Shown in pieces: positions 24,438 through 32,788 of a DNA stretch of 43,574 bases. The DNA is taken from the NCBI GenBank assembly GCA_028822585.1, contig JAPKDL010000016.1:1-43574 (forward strand). Reading direction: 5' to 3'. Numbering within the stretch: position 1 is the stretch's first letter; the number at the start of each line of letters is the position of its first letter. The position numbers and the translations under genes were made by a program. This DNA is from Alphaproteobacteria bacterium (GTDB lineage Bacteria > Pseudomonadota > Alphaproteobacteria > UBA8366 > GCA-2717185). The notes beneath the pieces are model-generated. The model was given only the letters and a program-made list of their open reading frames with translations, had not been told where the DNA came from and did no database searches.

Positions 24438-25670
24438 TTACATCCCCACTGTCATGCGACCGACATTAAGAACGCCAAGCGGGTCAAAGCTTTCCTTCAA
24501 CCGCCGCGAGAGCGCCTGCACGCCTGCCGCTTGAGGCTGAAACACCGGGACCTTCGCCCGCAACGCCACATTGGCGCGGATGAGCGTCGCGTGCCCGCCA
24601 CAAGCCGCGATCACGTCGCGCACGACCTCATGCGCCCCATCCGTCGCGTTTTCCACAGGAAACGCTAGCCAGATTAATCCGCCCGCCCAATCCAAATAGG
24701 CTTCACTCTGCAGCATTTCCGTCAACGCTGCAGCTGCCGTCGCGCCATTTTGCGGCGGTACGGAAATTTTCCACACGATCCGGTCATCGCCCGGTTGGGC
24801 GAACGGCGTCACATCACGCACTTCACGCCAGAATGTACCGGAATTATGCCCGTGCAATTCTTCAATTTCACCAAATGTCGCCAGTTGTTCGCGCAATTTG
24901 GCACATCTATATTCGACAGATGGCCCCGGTCCTTCGACGCGAATACCCGCCACCGCCGCGCCCGCGCCGCGCACATAGGACACGTTTGAAATCTTGGCGA
25001 GCGAGTCCGGCAACCATGCGGCGCCGGATACTTCATAGGGCATCTGTAGCGCTTTAGTCATCGCCGCGACACCCGTCGCCGCGTCGCAACCCAGTACTAA
25101 AATGGTGCGTACTTTCTCCGCCATCGGCAGGACTTTCAACGTCACCGACGTCAGCGCCCCCAAGGTTCCCCAGGACCCGGCCATGACTTTTGACAAATCG
25201 TATCCGGTTACATTCTTCACTACGCGCCCGCCAGATTTAAACGCTTCACCCCGACCGCTGACGGCGTCAAACCCCAGAAAATGATCCCGCGCCGCACCCA
25301 CCTTCAAACGACGTGGCCCCGCAAGGTTCGCCGACACCGCGCCGCCAATTGTGCCCGCGCCAGGCTCTCCATTCAGCAAGGACCCGTAATCCGGTGGTTC
25401 AAACGCAAGCTCCTGTCGTTGTTCCGCCAGCGCCGCATGGATATTGGCAAGCGGTGTTCCCGGGCCAGCGGACAATACCAATTCTTCCGCTTCGTAGAGT
25501 GTTATCCCGGTCAGCGCTGACAAATCCAACGTGTGGCCCGCATTGACCGGGCGACCGATGGCGCGTTTCGAGCCGCCGCCGACGACTTCAAGCGGCGTTT
25601 CCGCCACAACCGCCCACGCTACGGCGTCGAGCACCTGGGCCGCGTTATCAGGTTTTATTATAGTATTCAT
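24438..25670 (-). CDS. glcE: Glycolate oxidase FAD-binding subunit GlcE
   Basis: About 410 residues with a PCMH-type FAD domain: PLEVVGGGSKRAIGRP near the N-terminus, the VLSAGPGTPLANIHAAL strand, and GAGTIGGAVSANLAGPRRLK with the flavin-contact Gly-rich segment. The C-terminal LSRRLKESFDPLGVLNVGRM is the usual ending of GlcE. The frame is open upstream to 25799, but that part overlaps glcD. The ATG at 25670 (MNTIIKPDNAAQV) is one base after the glcD stop and is the natural start. It is smaller than GlcD, as expected for GlcE, and is required with GlcD and GlcF for glycolate dehydrogenase activity. Confidence 0.94.
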   Translation of the reverse strand: MNTIIKPDNAAQVLDAVAWAVVAETPLEVVGGGSKRAIGRPVNAGHTLDLSALTGITLYEAEELVLSAGPGTPLANIHAALAEQRQELAFEPPDYGSLLNGEPGAGTIGGAVSANLAGPRRLKVGAARDHFLGFDAVSGRGEAFKSGGRVVKNVTGYDLSKVMAGSWGTLGALTSVTLKVLPMAEKVRTILVLGCDAATGVAAMTKALQMPYEVSGAAWLPDSLAKISNVSYVRGAGAAVAGIRVEGPGPSVEYRCAKLREQLATFGEIEELHGHNSGTFWREVRDVTPFAQPGDDRIVWKISVPPQNGATAAAALTEMLQSEAYLDWAGGLIWLAFPVENATDGAHEVVRDVIAACGGHATLIRANVALRAKVPVFQPQAAGVQALSRRLKESFDPLGVLNVGRMTVGM

Positions 25671-25671
25671 T

Positions 25672-27159
25672 TTAAAATCTTGGCAGATCCGGGAACCGGG
25701 TCTTACCTTTATGAATGTGAACGCGACCCAATTCCGCACATCGATGCAATTGGGGAAACACTTTGCCGGGATTAAGCAGTGAACTCGGGTCGAAGGCACA
25801 TTTAACGCGTTGTTGCTGTTTCAAATCATCTTCGGTGAACATGGCGCTCATTAAGTCTCGTTTTTCCACACCAACCCCGTGTTCCCCGGTCAACACGCCA
25901 CCTACTTCGACACACAATCGCAAAATATCCGACCCGAACGCTTCCGCACTGTCAAGTTCGCCCGGAATATTGGCATCATATAAGATCAACGGATGCAAAT
26001 TTCCATCACCCGCGTGAAATACATTGGCGACCCGCAAGCCATATTGCGTAGATAATTCGGCCATTCGACTCAGCACCTCGGGCAAGCGCCCACGCGGAAT
26101 CGTCCCATCCATGCAATAATAATCGGGCGACAGGCGGCCAATCGCAGGGAACGCCGCCTTGCGGCCGGCCCAGAACGACACACGCTCGTCTTCCGATTCG
26201 GAAATCCTAATAGACACCGCAGCGTTTTCTCCAGCGATCCGTTCAACTTCACCGATCAGATAATCCACTTCGATTTCCGGTCCGTCCAACTCGATAATCA
26301 ACAGCGCCTCGACATCCAGCGGATAACCAGCCTGAACGAAGGCTTCCGCCGCTTTAATCGCCGGGCGATCCATCATTTCCATGCCGCCAGGAATAATGCC
26401 CGAGCCGATCACCCGCGCCACACAGGCACCCGCCGCTTCGTTCGACGGAAATCCGATCAACAGCGCCCGCGCGGTTTCCGGCGCACGTAAGATACGCACT
26501 GTGACTTCGGTGACAACGCCTAGCAACCCTTCCGAACCGGTCAGTAGACCCAGCAGATCATAACCATCGGAATCAAGGTGCTTGCCGCCAATTCGGATAA
26601 TTTCGCCGTCTATCATTACCAGTTCGAGACCAAGCACGTTGTTCGTCGTCATACCGTATTTCAAACTGTGAATGCCGCCAGAATTTTCTGCGATATTACC
26701 ACCGATGGTGCAGGCGATTTGGCTGGACGGGTCCGGCGCGTAATAGAAGCCAAGGTCGCGCACGGCGTCGGTAATTCCTAGATTGGTGACGCCCGGTTGC
26801 ACAACAGCGCACCGGTTGTCGTAATCAATCTCGATAATTTTCTTGAACTTTCCCAGGCCGAGAATCACGCCGTCAGCCAAAGGCAGCGCGCCGCCGGACA
26901 AGGACGTTCCCGCGCCACGCGGCACGACCTTCACACCATTGGCATGGCAATAGCGCAACACCTCAGCGACTTGCTCTGTGGTTTCAGGCAAGACGACGAT
27001 CAGCGGCAATTGTCGATAGGCAGTCAGGCCATCCGATTCGTAAGGCCGCAATTCGTCTTCGTCGACAATCACGCCTTCACCGGGCACAATTTCCTGCAAC
27101 GCTGTCGCAATTTCGACGCGCCGCGCGATTACATTCTGGTCGGGTTTTGGCATTTCCAT
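25672..27159 (-). CDS. glcD: Glycolate oxidase subunit GlcD (FAD-linked)
   Basis: A 495-residue FAD-linked oxidase of the GlcD/D-lactate dehydrogenase family. The PCMH FAD domain shows LIVVLPETTEQVAEVLRYC, then VVPRGAGTSLSGGALP and CTIGGNIAENSGG. The C-terminal cap domain has the metal/substrate region NVFHAGDGNLHPLI and LTGEHGVGVEKR. It oxidises glycolate (possibly also D-lactate) to glyoxylate. It is first of glcDEF, 56 bases after an intrinsic terminator that isolates it from rpmJ, so its promoter must lie in that gap. No glcC regulator is in the window. Confidence 0.96.
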   Translation of the reverse strand: MEMPKPDQNVIARRVEIATALQEIVPGEGVIVDEDELRPYESDGLTAYRQLPLIVVLPETTEQVAEVLRYCHANGVKVVPRGAGTSLSGGALPLADGVILGLGKFKKIIEIDYDNRCAVVQPGVTNLGITDAVRDLGFYYAPDPSSQIACTIGGNIAENSGGIHSLKYGMTTNNVLGLELVMIDGEIIRIGGKHLDSDGYDLLGLLTGSEGLLGVVTEVTVRILRAPETARALLIGFPSNEAAGACVARVIGSGIIPGGMEMMDRPAIKAAEAFVQAGYPLDVEALLIIELDGPEIEVDYLIGEVERIAGENAAVSIRISESEDERVSFWAGRKAAFPAIGRLSPDYYCMDGTIPRGRLPEVLSRMAELSTQYGLRVANVFHAGDGNLHPLILYDANIPGELDSAEAFGSDILRLCVEVGGVLTGEHGVGVEKRDLMSAMFTEDDLKQQQRVKCAFDPSSLLNPGKVFPQLHRCAELGRVHIHKGKTRFPDLPRF

Positions 27160-27214
27160 GGCAGGGCCTACGTTCGCGCAATTTCAACTTGCCTGATATT
27201 ATAGGCGCAAACGC

Positions 27215-27240
27215 AAAAAGCCGCGAGTGCGGCTTTTTTT
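27215..27240 (-). terminator. Intrinsic terminator of rpmJ (possibly bidirectional)
   Basis: GCCGC-GAGT-GCGGC forms a compact hairpin flanked by an A-run on the left and seven T on the right, so on the minus strand it is a hairpin followed by five T. It lies about 37 bases past the rpmJ stop and before glcD, and should stop rpmJ transcription. Confidence 0.85.
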
Positions 27241-27276
27241 ATAACAAATATTCAGCGACAAATCGCTGGCGGGCGT

Positions 27277-27402
27277 TCAGCCTTGGCGAGCTTTAAAACG
27301 CGGGTTTTTCTTGTTGATGACATAAATGCGGCCCTTGCGCCGAACCACGATACAATCCTTGTGCCGCGTTTTCATCGATTTAATCGAATGAACTACCTTC
27401 AT
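27277..27402 (-). CDS. rpmJ: 50S ribosomal protein L36 (zinc-free form)
   Basis: A 41-residue protein: [20 protein letters not shown], then [21 protein letters not shown], ending in TGA at 27277. This is ribosomal protein L36; the R-R-K-G-R-x-Y-V-I-N-K-x-N-P-R-F-K-x-R-Q-G end is diagnostic. It has a single Cys in place of the zinc-binding C-x-x-C / C-x4-H set, so it is the C-minus (zinc-independent, YkgO-type) form, standard in Alphaproteobacteria. GGAAGAAGAAG directly precedes the ATG at 27402. The gene is monocistronic with its own terminator. Confidence 0.96.
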   Translation of the reverse strand: MKVVHSIKSMKTRHKDCIVVRRKGRIYVINKKNPRFKARQG

Positions 27403-27547
27403 CTTCTTCTTCCGTTTACTAATTGGGCGCTAAAGACAGCGCCGTTCAATCCACACTCACTTCACCAAATCAGCGAAGAGCGCGGAACATAAGAGGGGAG
27501 TCCGCCCCTGTCAACGGCTCTAACGACTTGATTGATCGCGTTCTCCT

Positions 27548-27995
27548 AATGATCCGGCGTAAAAAAACGACGATGACCCAAAGCCAAAACGCATATGCGT
27601 CTTTCGCCTCTGCAGTATCGGCGATGGTGCCTGCAGCGCCCTATGCTCACCGCCTCACCCACAACCGCAATCACGGGCCGTTAGGCGATTGTCACACCAA
27701 ATTCCAGCGAGAAGGCGAACAGCAACAATATGGGCAAGCTGTCTTTGCCCGCCATCGCCTGGACCATCGTCTCGCCAATGGGAAACAGGCCCATTTCGAG
27801 GCCTTGGACAAACAACGCCAAGCCGAGAACAACACAAATCAACCCACCGAAAACGCCGCCAAGCTCAGGAACCGGCTGGCGCAGGACAACGATCTTAAAA
27901 ACGCAACCACCCGAACAATAGGCACAAGATTTAGCGCGGTGCCGCCGAGAATGCCCAGGAACCGATATAACGCCGCGCCCATGCCCGCTCTAGCC
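27548..27995 (-). pseudogene. DUF1538 membrane protein, decayed remnant
   Basis: On the minus strand three frames join into a DUF1538-type membrane protein. NLVPIVRVVAF is followed, after a shift, by KIVVLRQPVPELGGVFGGLI, then CVVLGLALFVQGLEMGLFPI and GETMVQAMAGKDSLPILLLF. TIA is then followed by a TAA at the place of the conserved Glu-Pro pair, and beyond it come RPVIAVVGEA and IADTAEAKDAYAFWL. The last piece corresponds to the next helix region, ending near LRRII. The family has about 230 residues per unit, so part of the N-terminus is lost as well. DUF1538 proteins are predicted transporters of unknown substrate. The Gln/Asn-rich plus-strand ORF over this region is only its antisense. Confidence 0.78.
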
Positions 27996-28015
27996 GCCCT
28001 TAAGACGTCCTATTA

Positions 28016-29233
28016 TTAAATGACGCCCTTTTCGCGCAAAGAGGCGATTTCATCCGCTGAAATGCCCAATTTTTGCTGCAGAATATCGTCAGTATGCTCG
28101 CCCAATAACGGTGGTGGCAACCGATAATCCACGGGCGTTTCCGACATCTTAATCGGACTCGCGATCAGCTTTGCCTTTTTCGATCCGGTCGCCGGATGAT
28201 CCATCTCGATCACCATGTCGCGGGATTTGACCTGTGGGTCATCAAAGACCTGCGCCAAATTGTTGATAGGGCCGCAACCAATCTGTGCTTTCTCCAACGC
28301 GTCCAACCACCACGTTGACGGATGCTGACGTGTGATTTCATTGAGGGTTGCCGTGACATGGTCCCGGTTTTTCACCCGTTCCACAGCTTTATTAAAGCGC
28401 GCGTCCTCCAACAAATTTTGACAACCTGCAACGTCACAAAAGCGTTCGAAGGTAGGGTCATTGCCCACGGACAACACAAAATACCCATCCGCCGACGGCA
28501 TCACCTGATAAGGGACGATATTAGGATGGTTGTTGCCAAGACGTTCGGGAATTTCCCCAGTCGCCAGATAATTCATCCCCTGGTTCGCTAACCAGGCAAC
28601 ATGGGTGTCGAGCATGCTGATATCGATATGTTGGCCCGAACCGGTGTCACGTTGGTGATTGACCGCCGCCAGGATCGACACACAAGCGTACATGCCCGAC
28701 ATCAGGTCAGCGATGGACACGCCGATCTTCATGGGTTCGCCCTCGGGTTCACCGGTCAGGCTCATCACACCGCCCATCCCCTGGACCAGCGCGTCATACC
28801 CAGGACGGGCCGCGTAGGGACCCGTGTGGCCAAACCCCGTGATAGAGCAATAGATGAGTTTGGGAAATTTAGCCTTCAATTGCTCAAACCCTAGGCCGTA
28901 TTTTTCCAAAGTCCCGGTTTTGAAATTTTCAACCAGGATATCCGCGTCCGCAAGCAACCGCCGCGCCAAAGCCTGGCCTTCCGGGTCGCTCAAATTCAGG
29001 GTGACCGACCGCTTGTTGCGGTTGGTTCCTGCGAAATAGGCGCTCTCGCCGGTATCTGCGCCTTTGTCATCCGGCAAATAGGGCGGCGCGAAGTTGCGCG
29101 TGTCATCGCCCACGCCGGGGCGTTCGATTTTAATGACCTCCGCCCCTAAGTCTCCCAGAATTTGCGTGCAGGACGGTCCTGCCAGAATGCGGGTCAAGTC
29201 AAATACTTTTATGCCTGTAAGGGGACCAGCCAT
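28016..29233 (-). CDS. CaiB/BaiF class III CoA-transferase
   Basis: A 405-residue family III CoA-transferase. It begins GIKVFDLTRILAGPSCTQIL and LGAEVIKIERPG, with the NRNKRSVTLNL and DILVENFKTG motifs. The catalytic Asp is expected at Asp147 in RPGYDALVQGMGGVMSLTG. The C-terminal LPPPLLGEHTDDIL is also typical. These enzymes move CoA between carboxylic acids through an aspartyl-CoA thioester (formyl-CoA/oxalate, succinyl-CoA/malate or mesaconate, carnitine). The substrate cannot be assigned; the neighbouring glycolate and C5-CoA genes make a dicarboxylate plausible. It starts 130 bases from the divergent SpmAB-like gene. Confidence 0.92.
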   Translation of the reverse strand: MAGPLTGIKVFDLTRILAGPSCTQILGDLGAEVIKIERPGVGDDTRNFAPPYLPDDKGADTGESAYFAGTNRNKRSVTLNLSDPEGQALARRLLADADILVENFKTGTLEKYGLGFEQLKAKFPKLIYCSITGFGHTGPYAARPGYDALVQGMGGVMSLTGEPEGEPMKIGVSIADLMSGMYACVSILAAVNHQRDTGSGQHIDISMLDTHVAWLANQGMNYLATGEIPERLGNNHPNIVPYQVMPSADGYFVLSVGNDPTFERFCDVAGCQNLLEDARFNKAVERVKNRDHVTATLNEITRQHPSTWWLDALEKAQIGCGPINNLAQVFDDPQVKSRDMVIEMDHPATGSKKAKLIASPIKMSETPVDYRLPPPLLGEHTDDILQQKLGISADEIASLREKGVI

Positions 29234-29366
29234 GTTCGTGAACCTCTCAGATAAATGTCAAAACTAGCTTGTAACAAAAGATTAGCGTTTCTGACATTGG
29301 CGTCCGGTAAGGTCAAATTCCTTTTCCTCATTTATAGAGGGCTCCGAATCGGGTATAAGAGTACTC

Positions 29367-30680
29367 ATGAATGGAATTTTCTTCGGTGCCGTCCTGATCG
29401 CCTTCGTCGTCGCGGGATACCGGCAAGTCACCTGGATACCTTTGTCAGAACAGGTCGTGCCCCAAATCATGCCTATGCAGGCGCTGGCTACGTCGATGAT
29501 TGATGCGGCGAAAGGGTCGGTTACGTTGGCAATTGGTCTGGTCGGCGTCATGGCGTTGTTCCTGGGACTAATGAAGGTCGGCGAAGCAGGCGGGCTGCTG
29601 AAAATCATTGCGCGTGTGGTGCGGCCCTTGATGACGCGACTGTTTCCCGAAGTGCCGCCAGAACACCCCGCAATGGGTGCCATGGTGCTCAATATTTCCG
29701 CTAATGTTTTGGGCCTAGGCAACGCTGCAACGCCGTTTGGCGTCCGTGCGATGCAGGAATTGGACAAACTCAATCCGCAAAAAGGCACGGCCACCAACGC
29801 CATGGCGATGTTCCTGGCGATCAACACGTCTTCGGTGACGCTGCTGCCCACCGGCGTCATTGCGTTGCGGGCGTCGGCGGGGTCGATGGACCCGGCGGGA
29901 ATTTTACCCACGACCCTGTTCGCGACCATCTGTTCCACCACGGTGGCGATAATTGTGGTGAAATTATATCAACGGTTCAGCGCATTCCCGATTCCCAATG
30001 TTGAAGCGGAAATGATTGAGACACCGGCGGCGACAGCCGACGCTGATTTATTCGCCAACCTGTCTGTCGAACCTAACGCCCCCTACCCGGCTTGGGTGTC
30101 CGTGACGTGCCTGCTGGCCATACTGTGCTTTGTGCCACTCACCATCGTATATGGCCGGGTCATCTCGCCCTGGCTCATTCCGGGTTTAATGGTGTCGATT
30201 CTTGGATTTGGAATCATCCGGAAGGTGCGCGTTTACGAGGCCTTCGTGGAGGGCGCGCGCGATGGCTTCAACGTCGCCTTGCGGATTATCCCCTACATGG
30301 TCGCAATCTTGGTCGCGGTGGCGATGTTGCGGGAAAGCGGGGCGTTGTCGTTGCTTATCACCCCTCTTGGCGCCATCACGGGGCCGTTTGGTCTACCTGC
30401 CGACGCCTTGCCGATGGCGTTGTTGCGCCCCTTATCGGGCAGCGGCGCATACGGTATCCTCGCGTCCACTATTCAAGATCCCGCCATCGGGCCGGACAGT
30501 TATGTAGGGTATCTGGTCAGCACATTCCAGGGATCAACCGAGACGACATTCTATGTCATCGCGGTGTATTTTGGCGCGGTGCAGGTCCGGCGCATCCGAC
30601 ACACGTTGGCGGCGGCGCTTACGGCGGATATCGCGGGCGTTATCGCCGCCGTTGTTATTTGCATGATACTTTTTGGGTAA
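29367..30680 (+). CDS. SpmA-SpmB fusion (nucleoside-recognition/Gate domain) membrane protein
   Basis: A 437-residue polytopic inner-membrane protein joining two halves known as separate spore maturation proteins in Firmicutes. The first half (1-about 210) carries LGLMKVGEAGGLLKIIARVV, NISANVLGLGNAATPFGVRA and NTSSVTLLPTGVIALR, all SpmA signatures. The second (about 240-437) has VEGARDGFNVALRIIPYMVA, the RPLSGSGAYG motif and STFQGSTETTFYVIAVYFG of SpmB. Each contains a Gate (YjiH/nucleoside-recognition) domain. A role in transport is likely, but the substrate is unknown. The organism class does not sporulate, so the name reflects homology only. No strong ribosome site is seen before the ATG. 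Confidence 0.93.
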   Translation: MNGIFFGAVLIAFVVAGYRQVTWIPLSEQVVPQIMPMQALATSMIDAAKGSVTLAIGLVGVMALFLGLMKVGEAGGLLKIIARVVRPLMTRLFPEVPPEHPAMGAMVLNISANVLGLGNAATPFGVRAMQELDKLNPQKGTATNAMAMFLAINTSSVTLLPTGVIALRASAGSMDPAGILPTTLFATICSTTVAIIVVKLYQRFSAFPIPNVEAEMIETPAATADADLFANLSVEPNAPYPAWVSVTCLLAILCFVPLTIVYGRVISPWLIPGLMVSILGFGIIRKVRVYEAFVEGARDGFNVALRIIPYMVAILVAVAMLRESGALSLLITPLGAITGPFGLPADALPMALLRPLSGSGAYGILASTIQDPAIGPDSYVGYLVSTFQGSTETTFYVIAVYFGAVQVRRIRHTLAAALTADIAGVIAAVVICMILFG

Positions 30681-30793
30681 GGGTCAGGCCCTAATTAAAC
30701 CCCAATCGATGCACTCGGCGGGCTTTACGTTGCCTACCGAGCTTTGACGCCCAGCAACTTCAACGCTTGTTTCAATGGAAATCTGAAACCAGC

Positions 30794-31516
30794 TCATATT
30801 TTTCGGGCCAGCACCTGCAACGTCGGGGCGTCTTTCGGGTACCGTTTGATAACTTCGAACCCATATTCGGCTAACAAACAGTACAAATTTCTCTCGTTGA
30901 ACAGCTGCACATGGCGCGGGGGGCTGACCATGTTCCATTGCGCGGGGTCGTCGGGCACGTTGGGGTGCCCCATATCCGGCGTGGTGAGATACAGCCGCGC
31001 GCCCGGCGCCGCCACACCCGCCAGAAACCGCATATATCCCTCCACGTCCCCGATATGTTCGATCACTTCCGACGAATACAGAAACGCGAATTTGCGCCCT
31101 TGCGCCAGAAACGCCTCGAAGGTTTCATTCACGAAGTCGGCGCGGGGAAACCGTGCACGCGCGTATTTAATCGATTCTCGGCTGATGTCGATGCCCACAG
31201 ACCGCGCGCCCAAGCGGCGCATCGCCGCAACCATAAAGCCGCCGCCGCACCCAACATCCAACGCGTCACGGCCAACATAGTACGGCCACAGCCCGAGCGC
31301 CTTCAACATCGCCCGGCGCATCCGCGACGCTGCCTTGGGATAGGAGGCCACGTCGATGGCGCTTTCGTCTTCATTGTAAACCCGGCTCAGGAATTCCGCA
31401 TCGGGCATGGGGTCCAGAAACACGAACCCACAGTTAGGACATCGGACATACGCATAGTCGTCGCGCCGAATGTAGACTTCGGCTGTCTCGGTTTTACAGA
31501 TCGTGCAGTTTGACAT
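30794..31516 (-). CDS. SAM-dependent methyltransferase with N-terminal zinc ribbon
   Basis: A 240-residue class I methyltransferase. It opens with a rubredoxin-like zinc ribbon: C-x2-C at Cys4/Cys7 and RCPNCGFVFLDP with a second C-x2-C. A Rossmann methyltransferase fold follows: ALDVGCGGGFMVAAMRRLGA is the SAM-binding motif I, GIDIS motif II, and LYSSEVIEHIGDVEGYM motif IV. C-terminal strands follow. Such zinc-ribbon methyltransferases often modify sugars or small acceptors in surface polysaccharide clusters, but no such cluster is present here. Immediately after the TGA the same frame continues 20 more codons (AGFRFPLKQALKLLGVKAR) to a TAG at 30734, and that reads like a natural C-terminal tail. 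Confidence 0.9.
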   Translation of the reverse strand: MSNCTICKTETAEVYIRRDDYAYVRCPNCGFVFLDPMPDAEFLSRVYNEDESAIDVASYPKAASRMRRAMLKALGLWPYYVGRDALDVGCGGGFMVAAMRRLGARSVGIDISRESIKYARARFPRADFVNETFEAFLAQGRKFAFLYSSEVIEHIGDVEGYMRFLAGVAAPGARLYLTTPDMGHPNVPDDPAQWNMVSPPRHVQLFNERNLYCLLAEYGFEVIKRYPKDAPTLQVLARKI

Positions 31517-31690
31517 GACGGTTTCTCTAACGCCCCGACATCGCGAACACCATTAAATTCTTTGCGTTCGAAAATTTCATGAGGCTGGCCTTGAGCAGGT
31601 GCGCCGCACGCCGTAGACTTATGAAAACATTCTTTCAAGCGCTCTTTTCTGGAGCGTTATTTTTTTCGAAAACAAATTGGAGTAGCGGTG

Positions 31691-32779
31691 GTGTCAAGCA
31701 CAGCGGACGAGTTTCAAGCCCTACATGAAATAGTAAAACGCGCACGCATTCGGTTGCCGCAAGACCGGTGGGATTATCTGGTCGGTGGCACGGAGACAGA
31801 AACCACCCTGCGGCGCAATCGCCACTCGCTCGACACTTGGGGATTCAAGCCCCGGGTTTGCCGCAACGTGAATGAAATCGACACCACGTCGACGTTGTTT
31901 GGGCAGAAGCTGAACCTTCCGCTGTTGCTGGCACCCATCGGGTCCCTGGAATCGTTTGATCCCGGCGGCGGCGCCACATCGGCCAAGGCGGCGGAAGAAT
32001 TTGGCGTTGCGCATATGTTGAGTTCACGCTGCAATCCCGGCTTGGAAGAAGTCGCGGCAGCGGCGGATAACGCGCGTATTTTCCAGCTTTACGTCCGCGG
32101 CGATGACAGCTTCGAAGACGATTATGCCAGACGCGCCATCGACAATGGATATTTCGCGTTCGCCATCACCATCGATACGGCGGTGTACAGCCGTCGCGAA
32201 CGCGACAACGCTAACCGCTTCGTTAAATCCTGGCGCACCAGCGCGAGCGGCACGCAATACCAAGCACTGTACACCTGGGATAACGTGAAACGATTCAAGG
32301 ACACCCATGACATCCCGTTGATCCTGAAAGGTATCGGCACGGCGGAAGATGCAGGGCTTGCCGTTGAGCATGGCGTCGATGGTATTTATGTCTCCAACCA
32401 TGGCGGTCGGCAGCTCGATCATGGGCGCGGTAGCATTGGCGTGTTACCGGAAGTCGTGAAGGAAGTGGACGGCAAGGCGACGGTCATCGTCGATGGCGCT
32501 ATCAATCGTGGCACCGACATCGTCAAGGCGATTGCGCTGGGCGCCGATGCGGTTGGCATTGGCCGGATGCAAGGCTATGGCCTGGCGGCGGACGGTCAGG
32601 CGGGCCTGCTCCGAACGTTGGAATTACTACAGGAAGAAACCATGCTGGCGATGGGATTGTTGGGTGTCACAAGCTTGGATGAACTGGGGCCGCATTGCCT
32701 GGAGCGAGTGGAATCGATGAACCCACCGCACGTCCACAGCGCCTTTCCGCATATCGATGTGCTCAATCAACTCTACTAA
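31691..32779 (+). CDS. FMN-dependent alpha-hydroxyacid oxidase/dehydrogenase (LldD/glycolate-oxidase type)
   Basis: About 362 residues, one FMN TIM barrel. Motifs: PLLLAPIGS (FMN-contact strand), the conserved Lys in IPLILKGIGTAEDA near residue 213, the catalytic His in GIYVSNHGGRQLDHG near residue 237, and the phosphate-binding ALGADAVGIGR. It oxidises 2-hydroxy acids such as lactate, glycolate or mandelate to 2-oxo acids. Lactate and glycolate oxidation cannot be separated by eye, and some relatives act on long-chain hydroxy acids. Two in-frame GTG codons compete as start (31688 and 31691); GGAG at 31679-31682 fits 31691 better. No membrane anchor is seen. It is convergent with the ThiE-like gene. 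Confidence 0.9.
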   Translation: MSSTADEFQALHEIVKRARIRLPQDRWDYLVGGTETETTLRRNRHSLDTWGFKPRVCRNVNEIDTTSTLFGQKLNLPLLLAPIGSLESFDPGGGATSAKAAEEFGVAHMLSSRCNPGLEEVAAAADNARIFQLYVRGDDSFEDDYARRAIDNGYFAFAITIDTAVYSRRERDNANRFVKSWRTSASGTQYQALYTWDNVKRFKDTHDIPLILKGIGTAEDAGLAVEHGVDGIYVSNHGGRQLDHGRGSIGVLPEVVKEVDGKATVIVDGAINRGTDIVKAIALGADAVGIGRMQGYGLAADGQAGLLRTLELLQEETMLAMGLLGVTSLDELGPHCLERVESMNPPHVHSAFPHIDVLNQLY

Positions 32780-32788
32780 CGCTTATGC

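Noticed and set aside
27423-28019. 198-codon plus-strand ORF rich in Asn, Gln and Arg
   Set aside because: It is the antisense of a hydrophobic membrane protein: the minus strand reads as DUF1538 in joined frames, which explains the odd composition.
30092-30694. 200-codon plus-strand ORF in another frame of the SpmAB-like gene
   Set aside because: It overlaps the intact transmembrane frame entirely and is rich in Arg/Gly/His without any motif.
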